From Vulcanimicrobiota bacterium (GTDB lineage: Bacteria; Vulcanimicrobiota; Vulcanimicrobiia; Vulcanimicrobiales; Vulcanimicrobiaceae): a stretch of DNA of 64,000 bases. Below the pieces are notes generated by a model. The model was given only the letters and a program-made list of their open reading frames with translations. It made no database searches and was not told where the DNA came from. A program made the position numbers and the translations under genes. Each line of letters opens with the position of its first letter. Positions within the stretch are counted from its first letter, which is position 1. The DNA lies in assembly GCA_027306785.1 (NCBI GenBank), contig DAHUZB010000008.1, positions 62,001 through 126,000 on the forward strand, in the 5' to 3' direction. Positions 7,290 through 15,281 of this stretch are shown one piece after another.

Positions 7290-10262
7290 ATGAGCATTCG
7301 ACGTGCAGCGCTTGCGATGTTCGCGGGCGCGGTGTTGGCGCTTCCGGTCGCGGCGCACGCGGCCCAGCCTCCCTTCGGGATGCTGCACTATCGCTCGATC
7401 GGTCCGGCAATCGCCGGCGGGCGCGCTCCGGCCGTAGCCGGAAGCGACATCGACCCCTACGTGTATTACGCGGGCGGCGCAGGCGGCGGCGTCTTCAAAT
7501 CTACCGACGGCGGCGCGTCATGGGTGCCGGTCTTCGACCGCGAACCCGTTGCGCCGATCGGCGCGATCGCGGTCTCGCCGCGCAATCCGAACGACGTCTG
7601 GGTCGGTACCGGCGAGTCGAATCCGCGCAACACGGTCGAGGAGGGCGACGGCGTCTACCACTCGATCGACGGTGGCAAGACCTGGCGGCACGTCGGCCTC
7701 GATGCGACGGCGACGATCTCGGCGATCTCGATCGATCCGCGCAATCCGTCGCACGTGGTGGTCGCGGCGCTCGGGCGGAACTTCGCCGATAGCGACGCGC
7801 GCGGGATCTACGTGACGCTTGACGGCGGCAAGACGTGGCGCCACACGCTCTATGTCGGCCCGTCGACCGGTGCGTCGGATCTCGCGCGGGTGCCCGATCG
7901 TCCCTCGACGCTCTTCGCGGGCCTGTATCAGTTCCGGCGTCAACCGTGGACGATGACGAGCGGCGGTCCGCACAGCGGCATCTATCGATCCGACGACGGC
8001 GGTCTCACCTGGCGACGTTTGAGCGGCCATGGGCTGCCGAGCGGACTGCTCGGACGCATCGGGGTGGCGGCCGGAACCGGCGGGCGCGTCTATGCGGTGA
8101 TGCAGTCGCGCGAGGGAGCGCTGTGGCGCTCCGACGACGGCGGCGCCTCGTGGAAGAAGATGCCGCATAACGCGCTCGTCGGCGCGCGTCCGTTCTATTT
8201 TTCGCGCATCTACGTCGACCCGGCGAATCCGAATCGCGCGATCAGCGTCGGGCTCGATCTCGCGATGACGACCGACGGCGGCACGACCTGGAAGCGGATC
8301 TCGACCGATGCCGGGTGGGACTACCACATCGTGTGGTGGTCGCACGACGGTCGTCGCGTGATCATCGGCTCCGATGAAGGCGTGTTGCGTTCCGACGACG
8401 GCGCGCAGCGTTTCTGGCAGCCGTACGATCTCCCGTTCGCGCAACCGTACCGCTTGGGCTTCAACGACGATCTGCCGAACTACGGCATCTGCTTCGGGTT
8501 GCAAGACGACAACACGTGGTGCGGCCGTGCATCCACCTCGAACGGCATCGGTGTGCTCAATCGCGATTGGGAGCAGGTCGCACCGGGCGACGGGATGTGG
8601 GCGGCGTACGATCCGAAGGATCCGAACCTCGTCTGGTCCACGTCGACGGCGAGCGACACCGGCCAAGTCTTTCTGACCGACCTGCGCACGAAGCAGCAGA
8701 TGGAAGTCTCGCCCGACGTGGAGCAGAACGGCACCAAGAACGCGGCTTCGGTGAAGTACCGCTTTAATTGGATCACGCCGATCTCGTTTACCGACGACGG
8801 CTGCGCGCTCGTCGGCGGTAACGTCGTTTTCGAGAGCTGCACGCACGGCACGAGTTGGACGGTGATCAGCCCCGATCTCACCCGCAACGACAAAGCACAC
8901 CAGCAGACGCCGGGCGGACCGATTAGCGCCGATCAATCGGGTGCGGAGTACTACAACACGCTGCTCGACGTCGAAGCGGTACGCGGAACGCCCGGTGAGA
9001 TCTGGGCCGGCAGCGACGACGGGCTCGTGCATCTCACGCGCGACGGCGGCGCGTCGTGGACGAACGTGACGCCGAAGGGACTCCCCGAAGGACGCATTCC
9101 CACGATCGAGCCGGGGCACTTCTCGGCGGCGACCGCGTACTTCGCGATGGATCGCCACATGAGCGGCGACAACGCGCCGTATATCTACCGCACCGACGAT
9201 GACGGCGCGACGTGGACCGAGATCAGCGGCAATTTACCGCACGACGTCTACGTACGCAGCATTCGCGAGGATCCGACGCAGCGTAACCTGCTCTATGCGG
9301 GAACCTCGCGCGGCGTCTTCGTTAGCTTCGATCGCGGCGAGCATTGGCAGTCACTGCGGCTGAACATGCCCGCGACGGCGATCTACGATCTCGAGATTCA
9401 GCCGCAGGCGAACGATCTGCTGGTCGTCTCGCACGGGCGCGGCATCTGGGTGCTCGACGACCTCACGCCGCTGCGCGATCTCGCGCAGGCGCGCACGACG
9501 CCGCTCACGCTCTTCCCGATTCGCACCGCGTACAAGATGGCGCACAATCCGCCGGTGAACACGTTCGAAAACCCCATGCTCCCGCTCAACGAGTTCATCG
9601 GGGAGAATCCGCCGTACGGCGCGCTCATCAGTTACTACCTCGCAAAGCCGGCGAAACACGTCGCGATCGAAGTGCTCGATGCCGCGGGTCACGCGGTACG
9701 TCATCTGAGCGGAAAGACGGTTCCCTCGCACGCCGGAATCGATCGCACCGCGTGGGATCTCACCGAGACCGGCCCCGTGAAATGGCTCGGGACGTATAAG
9801 GACAATCAAGGTCCCGATACCGGCGCCGACGTGCCGCCGGGCGCGTATACGGTGCGCATCACGGCCGACGGACACACGGCGGAGCAGACGCTCACGCTCA
9901 AGCCCGATCCGCGCGACCCGGGGACGCCCGCGCAGGCGCAGGCACGCTACGCCTTCCTGCATCGCCTCTACGACGAACTCGGCGGCGTGGATCGCATGCT
10001 CAATGCGATCGATGCGAAGATGAAAGGCGCAAGTGTGCCCGAGCGCGCCAAGCTGCTCGCGTTCCGCGCGCAACTCACCTACGATCCGCAGAGCGTCGAA
10101 GACCTGCGCGGACCGGCGGCGCTACGCGAGAACATCATGGATCTGATCGGCCGCGTGGGACCGACCTCGTTCCAAGCACCGACCGATCCCGATCTCGCCT
10201 ACGCGGCACGGCTGCACGACGCATACGCGCGTCTGCTCGCCGAGAGCAAAACGCTGCTCTAA
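7290..10262 (+). CDS. secreted VPS10/BNR-repeat beta-propeller protein
   Basis: A 990-residue exported protein. The start at ATG 7290 gives a signal peptide (MSIRRAALAMFAGAVLALP...AHA). The rest is dominated by sialidase-type Asp boxes, for example STDGGASW, SIDGGKTW, SDDGGLTW, TDGGTTW and TDDDGATW, spaced as blades of a sortilin/VPS10-like double propeller. The last 200 or so residues carry a small beta-sandwich (HVAIEVLDAAGHAVRHLSG) and a helical tail. Databases often call this family glycosyl hydrolase, but no catalytic residues are evident. Function is probably binding or processing of extracellular polymers. It is monocistronic with a good terminator after it. Confidence 0.8.
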   Translation: MSIRRAALAMFAGAVLALPVAAHAAQPPFGMLHYRSIGPAIAGGRAPAVAGSDIDPYVYYAGGAGGGVFKSTDGGASWVPVFDREPVAPIGAIAVSPRNPNDVWVGTGESNPRNTVEEGDGVYHSIDGGKTWRHVGLDATATISAISIDPRNPSHVVVAALGRNFADSDARGIYVTLDGGKTWRHTLYVGPSTGASDLARVPDRPSTLFAGLYQFRRQPWTMTSGGPHSGIYRSDDGGLTWRRLSGHGLPSGLLGRIGVAAGTGGRVYAVMQSREGALWRSDDGGASWKKMPHNALVGARPFYFSRIYVDPANPNRAISVGLDLAMTTDGGTTWKRISTDAGWDYHIVWWSHDGRRVIIGSDEGVLRSDDGAQRFWQPYDLPFAQPYRLGFNDDLPNYGICFGLQDDNTWCGRASTSNGIGVLNRDWEQVAPGDGMWAAYDPKDPNLVWSTSTASDTGQVFLTDLRTKQQMEVSPDVEQNGTKNAASVKYRFNWITPISFTDDGCALVGGNVVFESCTHGTSWTVISPDLTRNDKAHQQTPGGPISADQSGAEYYNTLLDVEAVRGTPGEIWAGSDDGLVHLTRDGGASWTNVTPKGLPEGRIPTIEPGHFSAATAYFAMDRHMSGDNAPYIYRTDDDGATWTEISGNLPHDVYVRSIREDPTQRNLLYAGTSRGVFVSFDRGEHWQSLRLNMPATAIYDLEIQPQANDLLVVSHGRGIWVLDDLTPLRDLAQARTTPLTLFPIRTAYKMAHNPPVNTFENPMLPLNEFIGENPPYGALISYYLAKPAKHVAIEVLDAAGHAVRHLSGKTVPSHAGIDRTAWDLTETGPVKWLGTYKDNQGPDTGADVPPGAYTVRITADGHTAEQTLTLKPDPRDPGTPAQAQARYAFLHRLYDELGGVDRMLNAIDAKMKGASVPERAKLLAFRAQLTYDPQSVEDLRGPAALRENIMDLIGRVGPTSFQAPTDPDLAYAARLHDAYARLLAESKTLL

Positions 10263-10282
10263 CGTCGGGCCGCGTCCACGAA

Positions 10283-10316
10283 AAGAACCGCACCGGGGCC
10301 CCTCGGTGCGGTTCTT
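10283..10316. terminator. bidirectional terminator hairpin
   Basis: A perfect 13-bp stem, AAGAACCGCACCG against CGGTGCGGTTCTT, with an 8-nt loop, sits 20 bp after the propeller gene. It is flanked by an A-rich 5' side and TTCTT in the 3' arm, and lies between convergent genes. Confidence 0.75.
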
Positions 10317-10333
10317 CATGTCTGCGTCCGGTC

Positions 10334-10365
10334 CCCGAACGTTCGCTTAGCGCGGAGCGTTCGGG
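10334..10365. repeat. inverted repeat between convergent genes
   Basis: Arms CCCGAACG and CGTTCGGG flank a 16-bp centre that itself partly pairs. It lies just beyond the 3' end of the exporter gene and could act as its transcription terminator or mRNA-stabilising hairpin, though there is no T-run. Confidence 0.4.
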
Positions 10366-10373
10366 AGTCGACG

Positions 10374-11744
10374 CTATTCGCGCGTCCAGGAGAGTGCCGC
10401 GACGAGGATCATCACGAAGATCATCACGGTGAAATAGCTCGTTGCGGGAGCGAAAGATGCGCCGTGCGCGCCGAGGTGCGCGTCGAGGGTGAAGTAGACG
10501 GCACCGGCGACGGCGACGCCAACGAGCTGCCCCGTCGTGCGCGCGGTCGCGAGCGTGCCCGCGGCGATCCCGCGGCGGTGCGACGGCGCCGACCCCATGA
10601 TCGCGCTGTTGTTCGGCTGGCTGAAGACCGCCGTACCGCAGCCGGTGAGGACGAGCGCACACACCATCTGCCACACCTGCGGAATCGCGGGCACCCGCGA
10701 GAGCGCGAAGAAGCCGATCGCCACGAGCGTCGCGCCCGCGGTCGCCACGTAGCGAATCGGCACGCGATCGGAGAGCCCGCCCGCGAACGGTGCGAGCACG
10801 ATATTGAGCGCCGTGATCGGCATTAGCAGAAACCCGGCGCCGAACGCGGTGTAGCCGAGTGCGGTCTGCGCGGCGAGCGGCACGATGAAGATCAGTCCCG
10901 CGAGCGCGATGAAGTACACGAACGCCGCGAGTACCGAAAAAGCGAACATGCGCGAGCGGAAGAGCGAGAGATCGAGCGTGGGTGCCGCGACGCGGCGTTC
11001 CACGATGACGAAGAGCGCGAGCGCGACGACCGCGGTGACGAGCAACCCGATCGTACGCGGTGCCGTCCAGCCCCATGCATGCGCGCGCGAAAGCGCGAGC
11101 GCGAACGAGAACAATCCGATCATCGAGAGCAGCGCGCCGAACGGATCGAAGCCGCGGTTTTCATGCCGGATCGGCTGCAGCACGATCGCGGCACCCGCGA
11201 GCGCGATCACCGAGATCGGCACGTTGATCAAAAATATCCAGCGCCAATCGCCGTAGGTGACGATCGCGCCGCCCAGGATCGGACCGAGCGAGAGCCCCGC
11301 CGCAACCGCGGCGCCGTTGAATCCGATCGCGCGACCGCGCTCGGCGGCGGGAAACATGTCCACGATCAGTGCCTGCGTGGATGAGACGATCATCGCCGCG
11401 CCCACGGCCTGCACCGCGCGCGAGAGGATGAGCACGTCGAGCGTGGGTGCGAGCGCGCAAACGAGCGAACTCGCGCCGAAGACGGCGAAGCCGCCCAGAT
11501 AGATGCGCTTTTGCCCGAACATGTCGCCGAGGCGACCGAAGAGCACGAGCGTCGATGCCGTCACGAGCATGAAGGCGAGAACGACCCATTCGCTTCGATC
11601 GAGCGGGCTCGCGTAGACGCGTGCGATCGTGGGAAGGGCGACGTTTGCGATCGAGGCGTCGAGCGTCCCCATCATGCTGCCGAGCATGATAACGGCGAGC
11701 GCGTACCAACGGTAGCGTTCGCTCGAGCGAACCGAGGCTCTCAC
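10374..11744 (-). CDS. DHA2-type MFS drug/proton antiporter
   Basis: A 456-residue inner-membrane exporter with about 14 hydrophobic segments. Family hallmarks are visible: LDASIANVALPTIAR in TM1 (motif D1 of the 14-TM QacA/EmrB family), GRLGDMFGQKRIYLGG (motif A, loop 2-3), and a motif C-type stretch, GAAVAAGLSLGPILGGAI. It probably extrudes hydrophobic small molecules using the proton gradient. The GTG start at 11744 directly follows the stop of the B12-binding gene (TGA then GTG, no gap), so the two are almost certainly translated from one mRNA. Confidence 0.9.
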   Translation of the reverse strand: MRASVRSSERYRWYALAVIMLGSMMGTLDASIANVALPTIARVYASPLDRSEWVVLAFMLVTASTLVLFGRLGDMFGQKRIYLGGFAVFGASSLVCALAPTLDVLILSRAVQAVGAAMIVSSTQALIVDMFPAAERGRAIGFNGAAVAAGLSLGPILGGAIVTYGDWRWIFLINVPISVIALAGAAIVLQPIRHENRGFDPFGALLSMIGLFSFALALSRAHAWGWTAPRTIGLLVTAVVALALFVIVERRVAAPTLDLSLFRSRMFAFSVLAAFVYFIALAGLIFIVPLAAQTALGYTAFGAGFLLMPITALNIVLAPFAGGLSDRVPIRYVATAGATLVAIGFFALSRVPAIPQVWQMVCALVLTGCGTAVFSQPNNSAIMGSAPSHRRGIAAGTLATARTTGQLVGVAVAGAVYFTLDAHLGAHGASFAPATSYFTVMIFVMILVAALSWTRE

Positions 11745-12713
11745 TCAGCCGTCGCAGTGCGTTACGAGTTCGTTCGCGAGCGCGACCGCCATCAGCGGCG
11801 TCGCGGCGTAACCGTCGGCGCCGATCGCCTTCCAGAGCTTCGGGTGTTTGGCGAAGGCGCGGCCGCCCACGATGACGACCGGCGCAACGGCGCGTTCGGC
11901 CATCGCGTGAATGAGATCGCGAATCGCGATCACGTCGCGGGTGAGGGTCGCGGAGAGGGCGAGCACGTCGACGGAGATGCGATCGACGTAGTCGAGCAAA
12001 TCGTCGACGGGAACGGTGGAACCCAGATAGGTCGCCTGCCAGCCGCAGAGGCTGAACGCGTCGGCCACCATGCGCGCGCCGACTTGGTGCTGCGAGCTGC
12101 CGAGCGACGCGCTGACGACGGAAAGATCGCGGTGCGCGCGAGCGGGCGCGAGATCCATCAGCTGCGCCATCAAGCGTTCGACCGCGGCGGTAATCACGTG
12201 CTCCTGCGAGACCGTCATCTCGTTGCGCTGCCACAAGCGGCCCGCTTCGTGCAGCACGGGCGTGATGATCTGCTCGTACACCTCGGTGATCTTGGCGCCG
12301 CTCGCGACGGCGAGCAGCACCTCGCGCGCGCCGCGCTGTTCGTCTCCCTCGAGCAGCGCGTCGAGGTATCGTTGCGCGGTCGGGCCGTGGGGCGCGGCGG
12401 GGTCGATCACCGGATGGTCGGCGAGCCGTACCACGTCGAGTTCCTTGCGCGCATCGGTGATGATCGCGCGGGCACGCGCGATGTGGCGCGGCGACACGTA
12501 GGCTTCGATCCCGGCGTGCATCGCATCGAGCGCACTCACGAGCGCCGCCGGATTCGTCTCGCGAAAGACGATCGCCGTCTGCGCCAAGGTCGTGACATCG
12601 GTAAAGATCTCGGGAACGCCGAGCTCGAGCGCGTCGCGTAGCGCCGCGACGAGGTCGCTCCCGATTTCGTACGGGAGCGCCGCTATGGGGTCGGAGACGC
12701 TCCGGCTCGACAT
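11745..12713 (-). CDS. CarH-type adenosylcobalamin-binding sensor without a MerR domain
   Basis: A 322-residue protein from ATG 12713, which has GGAGGG 10 nt upstream (GTG 12731 is an alternative). Residues about 110-200 form a B12 cap-type helical bundle containing W-x9-EH (Trp161, Glu171, His172), the signature of light-sensing AdoCbl proteins such as CarH/LitR. Residues 200-320 form the Rossmann-type B12 domain: SSQHQVG supplies the lower-ligand histidine (His209), followed by GSTVPVDDLL and VIVGGRAF. The N-terminal 105 residues show no MerR helix-turn-helix and I cannot assign them. By homology it binds AdoCbl and may respond to light. It is fused by operon to the DHA2 exporter. Could instead be a corrinoid carrier, but W-x9-EH argues for a sensor. 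Confidence 0.8.
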   Translation of the reverse strand: MSSRSVSDPIAALPYEIGSDLVAALRDALELGVPEIFTDVTTLAQTAIVFRETNPAALVSALDAMHAGIEAYVSPRHIARARAIITDARKELDVVRLADHPVIDPAAPHGPTAQRYLDALLEGDEQRGAREVLLAVASGAKITEVYEQIITPVLHEAGRLWQRNEMTVSQEHVITAAVERLMAQLMDLAPARAHRDLSVVSASLGSSQHQVGARMVADAFSLCGWQATYLGSTVPVDDLLDYVDRISVDVLALSATLTRDVIAIRDLIHAMAERAVAPVVIVGGRAFAKHPKLWKAIGADGYAATPLMAVALANELVTHCDG

Positions 12714-12820
12714 CGCTCGTTTTCCCTCCACGAGATGCGCAACGCGTCAACCGTACCCGTTGGTTGCGGACCTTCGGAAATACGCCAGGCGCGCCGCTCC
12801 ACCCGCAGAAGATCTGAAAG

Positions 12821-13987
12821 ATGAAGAAGACGCTCTTGCTCCTGCCCGGCCCGGTTCCCGTGGCGCAGCCCGTTCTCGAAGCGATGGCCTGGCCGATGAT
12901 CAACCATCGCGGCCGGGAGTTCGCCGATCTCCTCGCGCGGCTCGAGCGTCAGATGAAACCGCTCTTCGGAACCGAGAATGACGTGCTCTTCCTCGGCTCT
13001 TCGGGGACCGGCGGGCTGGAAGCGGCCGTCGCCAACCTCTTCGATCCGGGCGATCGCCTCCTCTCGATGCCGGTCGGCGTGTTCGGCAAGCGTCTGGCGA
13101 CGATTGCGAAGACGTTCGGATGCGAGGTGGAGATGCTCGAAACGCCGCTCGGCGCGGCGGCCGATCCGCATGCGCTCGCGGCTCGTCTCGCGGCCGATAC
13201 GGAACGGCGTATCAAAGGCGTGCTGTTGACGCACAACGAGACCTCGACCGGCGTGCAGAACGAGATGGCCGCGCTCGCCGAAGCCGTGCGCGCGCACGGC
13301 GCGCTCACGGTGGTCGATTCGGTGAGCGGGCTCGGTGCGTCGCGTTTCGAGATGGACGCATGGGGCTTCGACGTCGTCGTCACCGCCTCGCAGAAGGCGC
13401 TCGCCGCCCCGCCGGGGGTGGCGATGGTCGCCGTGAGCGATCGCGGATGGGAGGCGATGGCGCGCGCGCGTATCGCTCGCTACTATTTCGATCTGCCGCT
13501 CACGCGCGAGTTCGCGCGCAAAGGGCAGACGCCGTGGACGCCGCCGATCTCGGTGTTCTACGCGCTCGGCGTCGCGCTCTCGCGGTATCACGCGGTGAGT
13601 CTGGAAGAGAATTTCGCGCGCCATAGCGCCTACGCGCGTGCGATTCGCGCCGCATTCGAGGCGCTCGGCTTCACGATCTTCTCGCGCAGCGACGCGCACT
13701 CGGTAACGGTGGTCGCGGCCGAGCCGCCGGCGGGCGTCGATGCTGCGACGCTGCTCAAGACGCTGCGCGAATCGTACGGCGTCGTGCTCTCGGGCGGCCA
13801 GGGCGAACTCACCGGAAAGATCGTGCGCTTCGGCACGATGGGCGACGTGAGCGAGAACGATCTGCTCGGCGCGATCGGTGCGCTCGAGCTGGCGCTCGCC
13901 GATCTCGGCGGCTCGCCGCGCTTCGGCGCGGGCGTCGCCGCGGCGGCACAGGCGCTGACCGCGCGCGCGGCGGCGGGAGTGCGCTGA
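12821..13987 (+). CDS. class V aminotransferase (alanine/serine-glyoxylate type)
   Basis: A 388-residue PLP enzyme of fold type I, full length. The N-terminus LLLPGPVPVAQPVLEAM is the phosphate-site opening typical of alanine-glyoxylate, serine-pyruvate and ureidoglycine-glyoxylate aminotransferases. GSSGTGGLEAA (59-69) contacts PLP, VVDSVSGLG carries the ring-pairing aspartate, and TASQKALAAPPG places the Schiff-base lysine at Lys192. It transfers an amino group to glyoxylate or pyruvate. Glyoxylate would also come from the isocitrate lyase elsewhere in the window. It is divergent from the B12 sensor with about 107 bp between. Confidence 0.88.
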   Translation: MKKTLLLLPGPVPVAQPVLEAMAWPMINHRGREFADLLARLERQMKPLFGTENDVLFLGSSGTGGLEAAVANLFDPGDRLLSMPVGVFGKRLATIAKTFGCEVEMLETPLGAAADPHALAARLAADTERRIKGVLLTHNETSTGVQNEMAALAEAVRAHGALTVVDSVSGLGASRFEMDAWGFDVVVTASQKALAAPPGVAMVAVSDRGWEAMARARIARYYFDLPLTREFARKGQTPWTPPISVFYALGVALSRYHAVSLEENFARHSAYARAIRAAFEALGFTIFSRSDAHSVTVVAAEPPAGVDAATLLKTLRESYGVVLSGGQGELTGKIVRFGTMGDVSENDLLGAIGALELALADLGGSPRFGAGVAAAAQALTARAAAGVR

Positions 13988-14007
13988 GCCTCCTCGCCGC
14001 GGCGGGC

Positions 14008-14742
14008 ATGCTCGGATTCGTCATCGGCACGCTCGCCTCGATGATCGGCGGCGGAGGCGGCGCGCTCTTCGTCGTGGTGCTTGCGATGCTCTTTCATCTG
14101 CCCGAGCGCATGGCCGCGGCGACCTCGCTCGTGGTCGTGATTCCGACGACGATCTTCGGCGCGATCGGGCATTTTCGCGGCGGACACGTCGACGTGCGCC
14201 GCGGATTGCCGTTGCTCGTCGCGGGGCCGATCGGCGCCGTGCTCGGCAGTATCGCGATCGGATTCGTGAACGATGCACTCGCGACGCGTTTGCTCTGCAT
14301 CTTTCTGCTACTGCTCGGCGTGCAGATGGCCTACGCGCTCGTTCGTCCGCGTACCCGGGTGGTCGCGCCGCATCGCGAGCGTGCGCTCGGCGTGGCCTAC
14401 GGCATGCTCGGCGGCATCACGAGCGGCGCGTTCGGCATCAGCGGCTCACCGCCGATCATCGCGGGGCTCGGCGCGCTCGGACTCGACCCGGTGCGCGTGA
14501 TCGGCACGTCCGTCTTCGCGCTCACCGGCATCGCGATTGCGGGCGGTATCACGCACGCGTTCGCGGGCGACGTGCGCTACGATCTCGCGCTTGCACTCGC
14601 CGCGGGCAGCGCGCTCGGGGCCTATCTCGGCGCGCGCCTGCTCGCGCGCTTCAACGGCCCGCGCCTGCACGCGATCCTGCGCCCGACGCTGGTCGGGCTC
14701 GTCGCGCTCGCGGGGTTGCTCGAACTCGTGAAGCTGCGCTAG
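14008..14742 (+). CDS. TauE/SafE-family sulfite/anion permease
   Basis: A 244-residue membrane protein with about seven to eight hydrophobic segments. Two internally repeated halves carry the family hallmarks GTLASMIGGGGGALFV (about 7-22) and GGITSGAFGISGSPPI (about 134-149). Members export sulfite, sulfonates or other organic anions. It starts 20 bp after the aminotransferase and shares its transcript, and its last 4 bp overlap the convergent cvpA gene. Confidence 0.85.
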   Translation: MLGFVIGTLASMIGGGGGALFVVVLAMLFHLPERMAAATSLVVVIPTTIFGAIGHFRGGHVDVRRGLPLLVAGPIGAVLGSIAIGFVNDALATRLLCIFLLLLGVQMAYALVRPRTRVVAPHRERALGVAYGMLGGITSGAFGISGSPPIIAGLGALGLDPVRVIGTSVFALTGIAIAGGITHAFAGDVRYDLALALAAGSALGAYLGARLLARFNGPRLHAILRPTLVGLVALAGLLELVKLR

Positions 14743-15281
14743 ACGTGATGGCGATGGAAGTACGGGTTGAGGAACGGGCGCGCGAACCACGGCACGGTCC
14801 CCGCGATCGCGCGGTCGATCTTTGCGTCGGGCTGCACGAAGAAGGCGGCGAAGCGCGAGCGGTGCAGATCGGTGCGAATATCGGGTGAGAGCGGAAAGTA
14901 GAGCGCGACGAAGAGCACGAGCCAGATCAGGAACGCGCCCTTGCAGAGCCCGATCGCCGCGCCGCCGACACCGTTGCCGATGTTGAGGATCGGCAGCTTG
15001 GCGAAGCGGTTGAGCACCCACGACGCCGCGAGCACGATCGCATACGCGATGAAGCCGGTGAGAAACATGCCGACCACGTGCGAGGATCCGGGCCCGAGAT
15101 GCGCCGTGTTCTCCAGCCATCCGTCGAACGCGCCGTTGTAGTACCACGGTGCGATGAGGCCCGCCGCAACCGCGACCGCGCCGCCGAGTTCGGAGACGAA
15201 TCCCCGCGTGAAGCCCTTATATGCCGCGATCAGCAGCACGATCGCGATCAGGATATCGGGCCACGCGATGCCTGCGATCAC
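14739..15281 (-). CDS. CvpA family membrane protein
   Basis: A 180-residue inner-membrane protein with four hydrophobic helices. The CvpA signature is clear: WPDILIAIVLLIAAYKGFTRGF at the N-terminus, then GGAVAVAAGLI and RFAKLPILNIGNGVGGAAIG. In E. coli CvpA is needed for colicin V production; its general role is uncertain. The start overlaps the pheT stop by 4 bp (ATGA), so it is the last gene of the pheST operon. Confidence 0.85.
   Translation of the reverse strand: MIAGIAWPDILIAIVLLIAAYKGFTRGFVSELGGAVAVAAGLIAPWYYNGAFDGWLENTAHLGPGSSHVVGMFLTGFIAYAIVLAASWVLNRFAKLPILNIGNGVGGAAIGLCKGAFLIWLVLFVALYFPLSPDIRTDLHRSRFAAFFVQPDAKIDRAIAGTVPWFARPFLNPYFHRHHV

Noticed and set aside
4685-7297. 870-residue open frame antisense to lon
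   Set aside because: High G+C gives long open frames; its translation is Arg/Asp/His-rich low-complexity without domains, and lon is certain.
7518-9158. 546-residue minus-strand frame inside the propeller gene
   Set aside because: Antisense shadow; no initiation signal or domain.
12732-12820. CAACC/GGTTG inverted repeat between the B12 sensor and the aminotransferase
   Set aside because: Only 5-bp arms in G/C-rich DNA; not distinguishable from chance.
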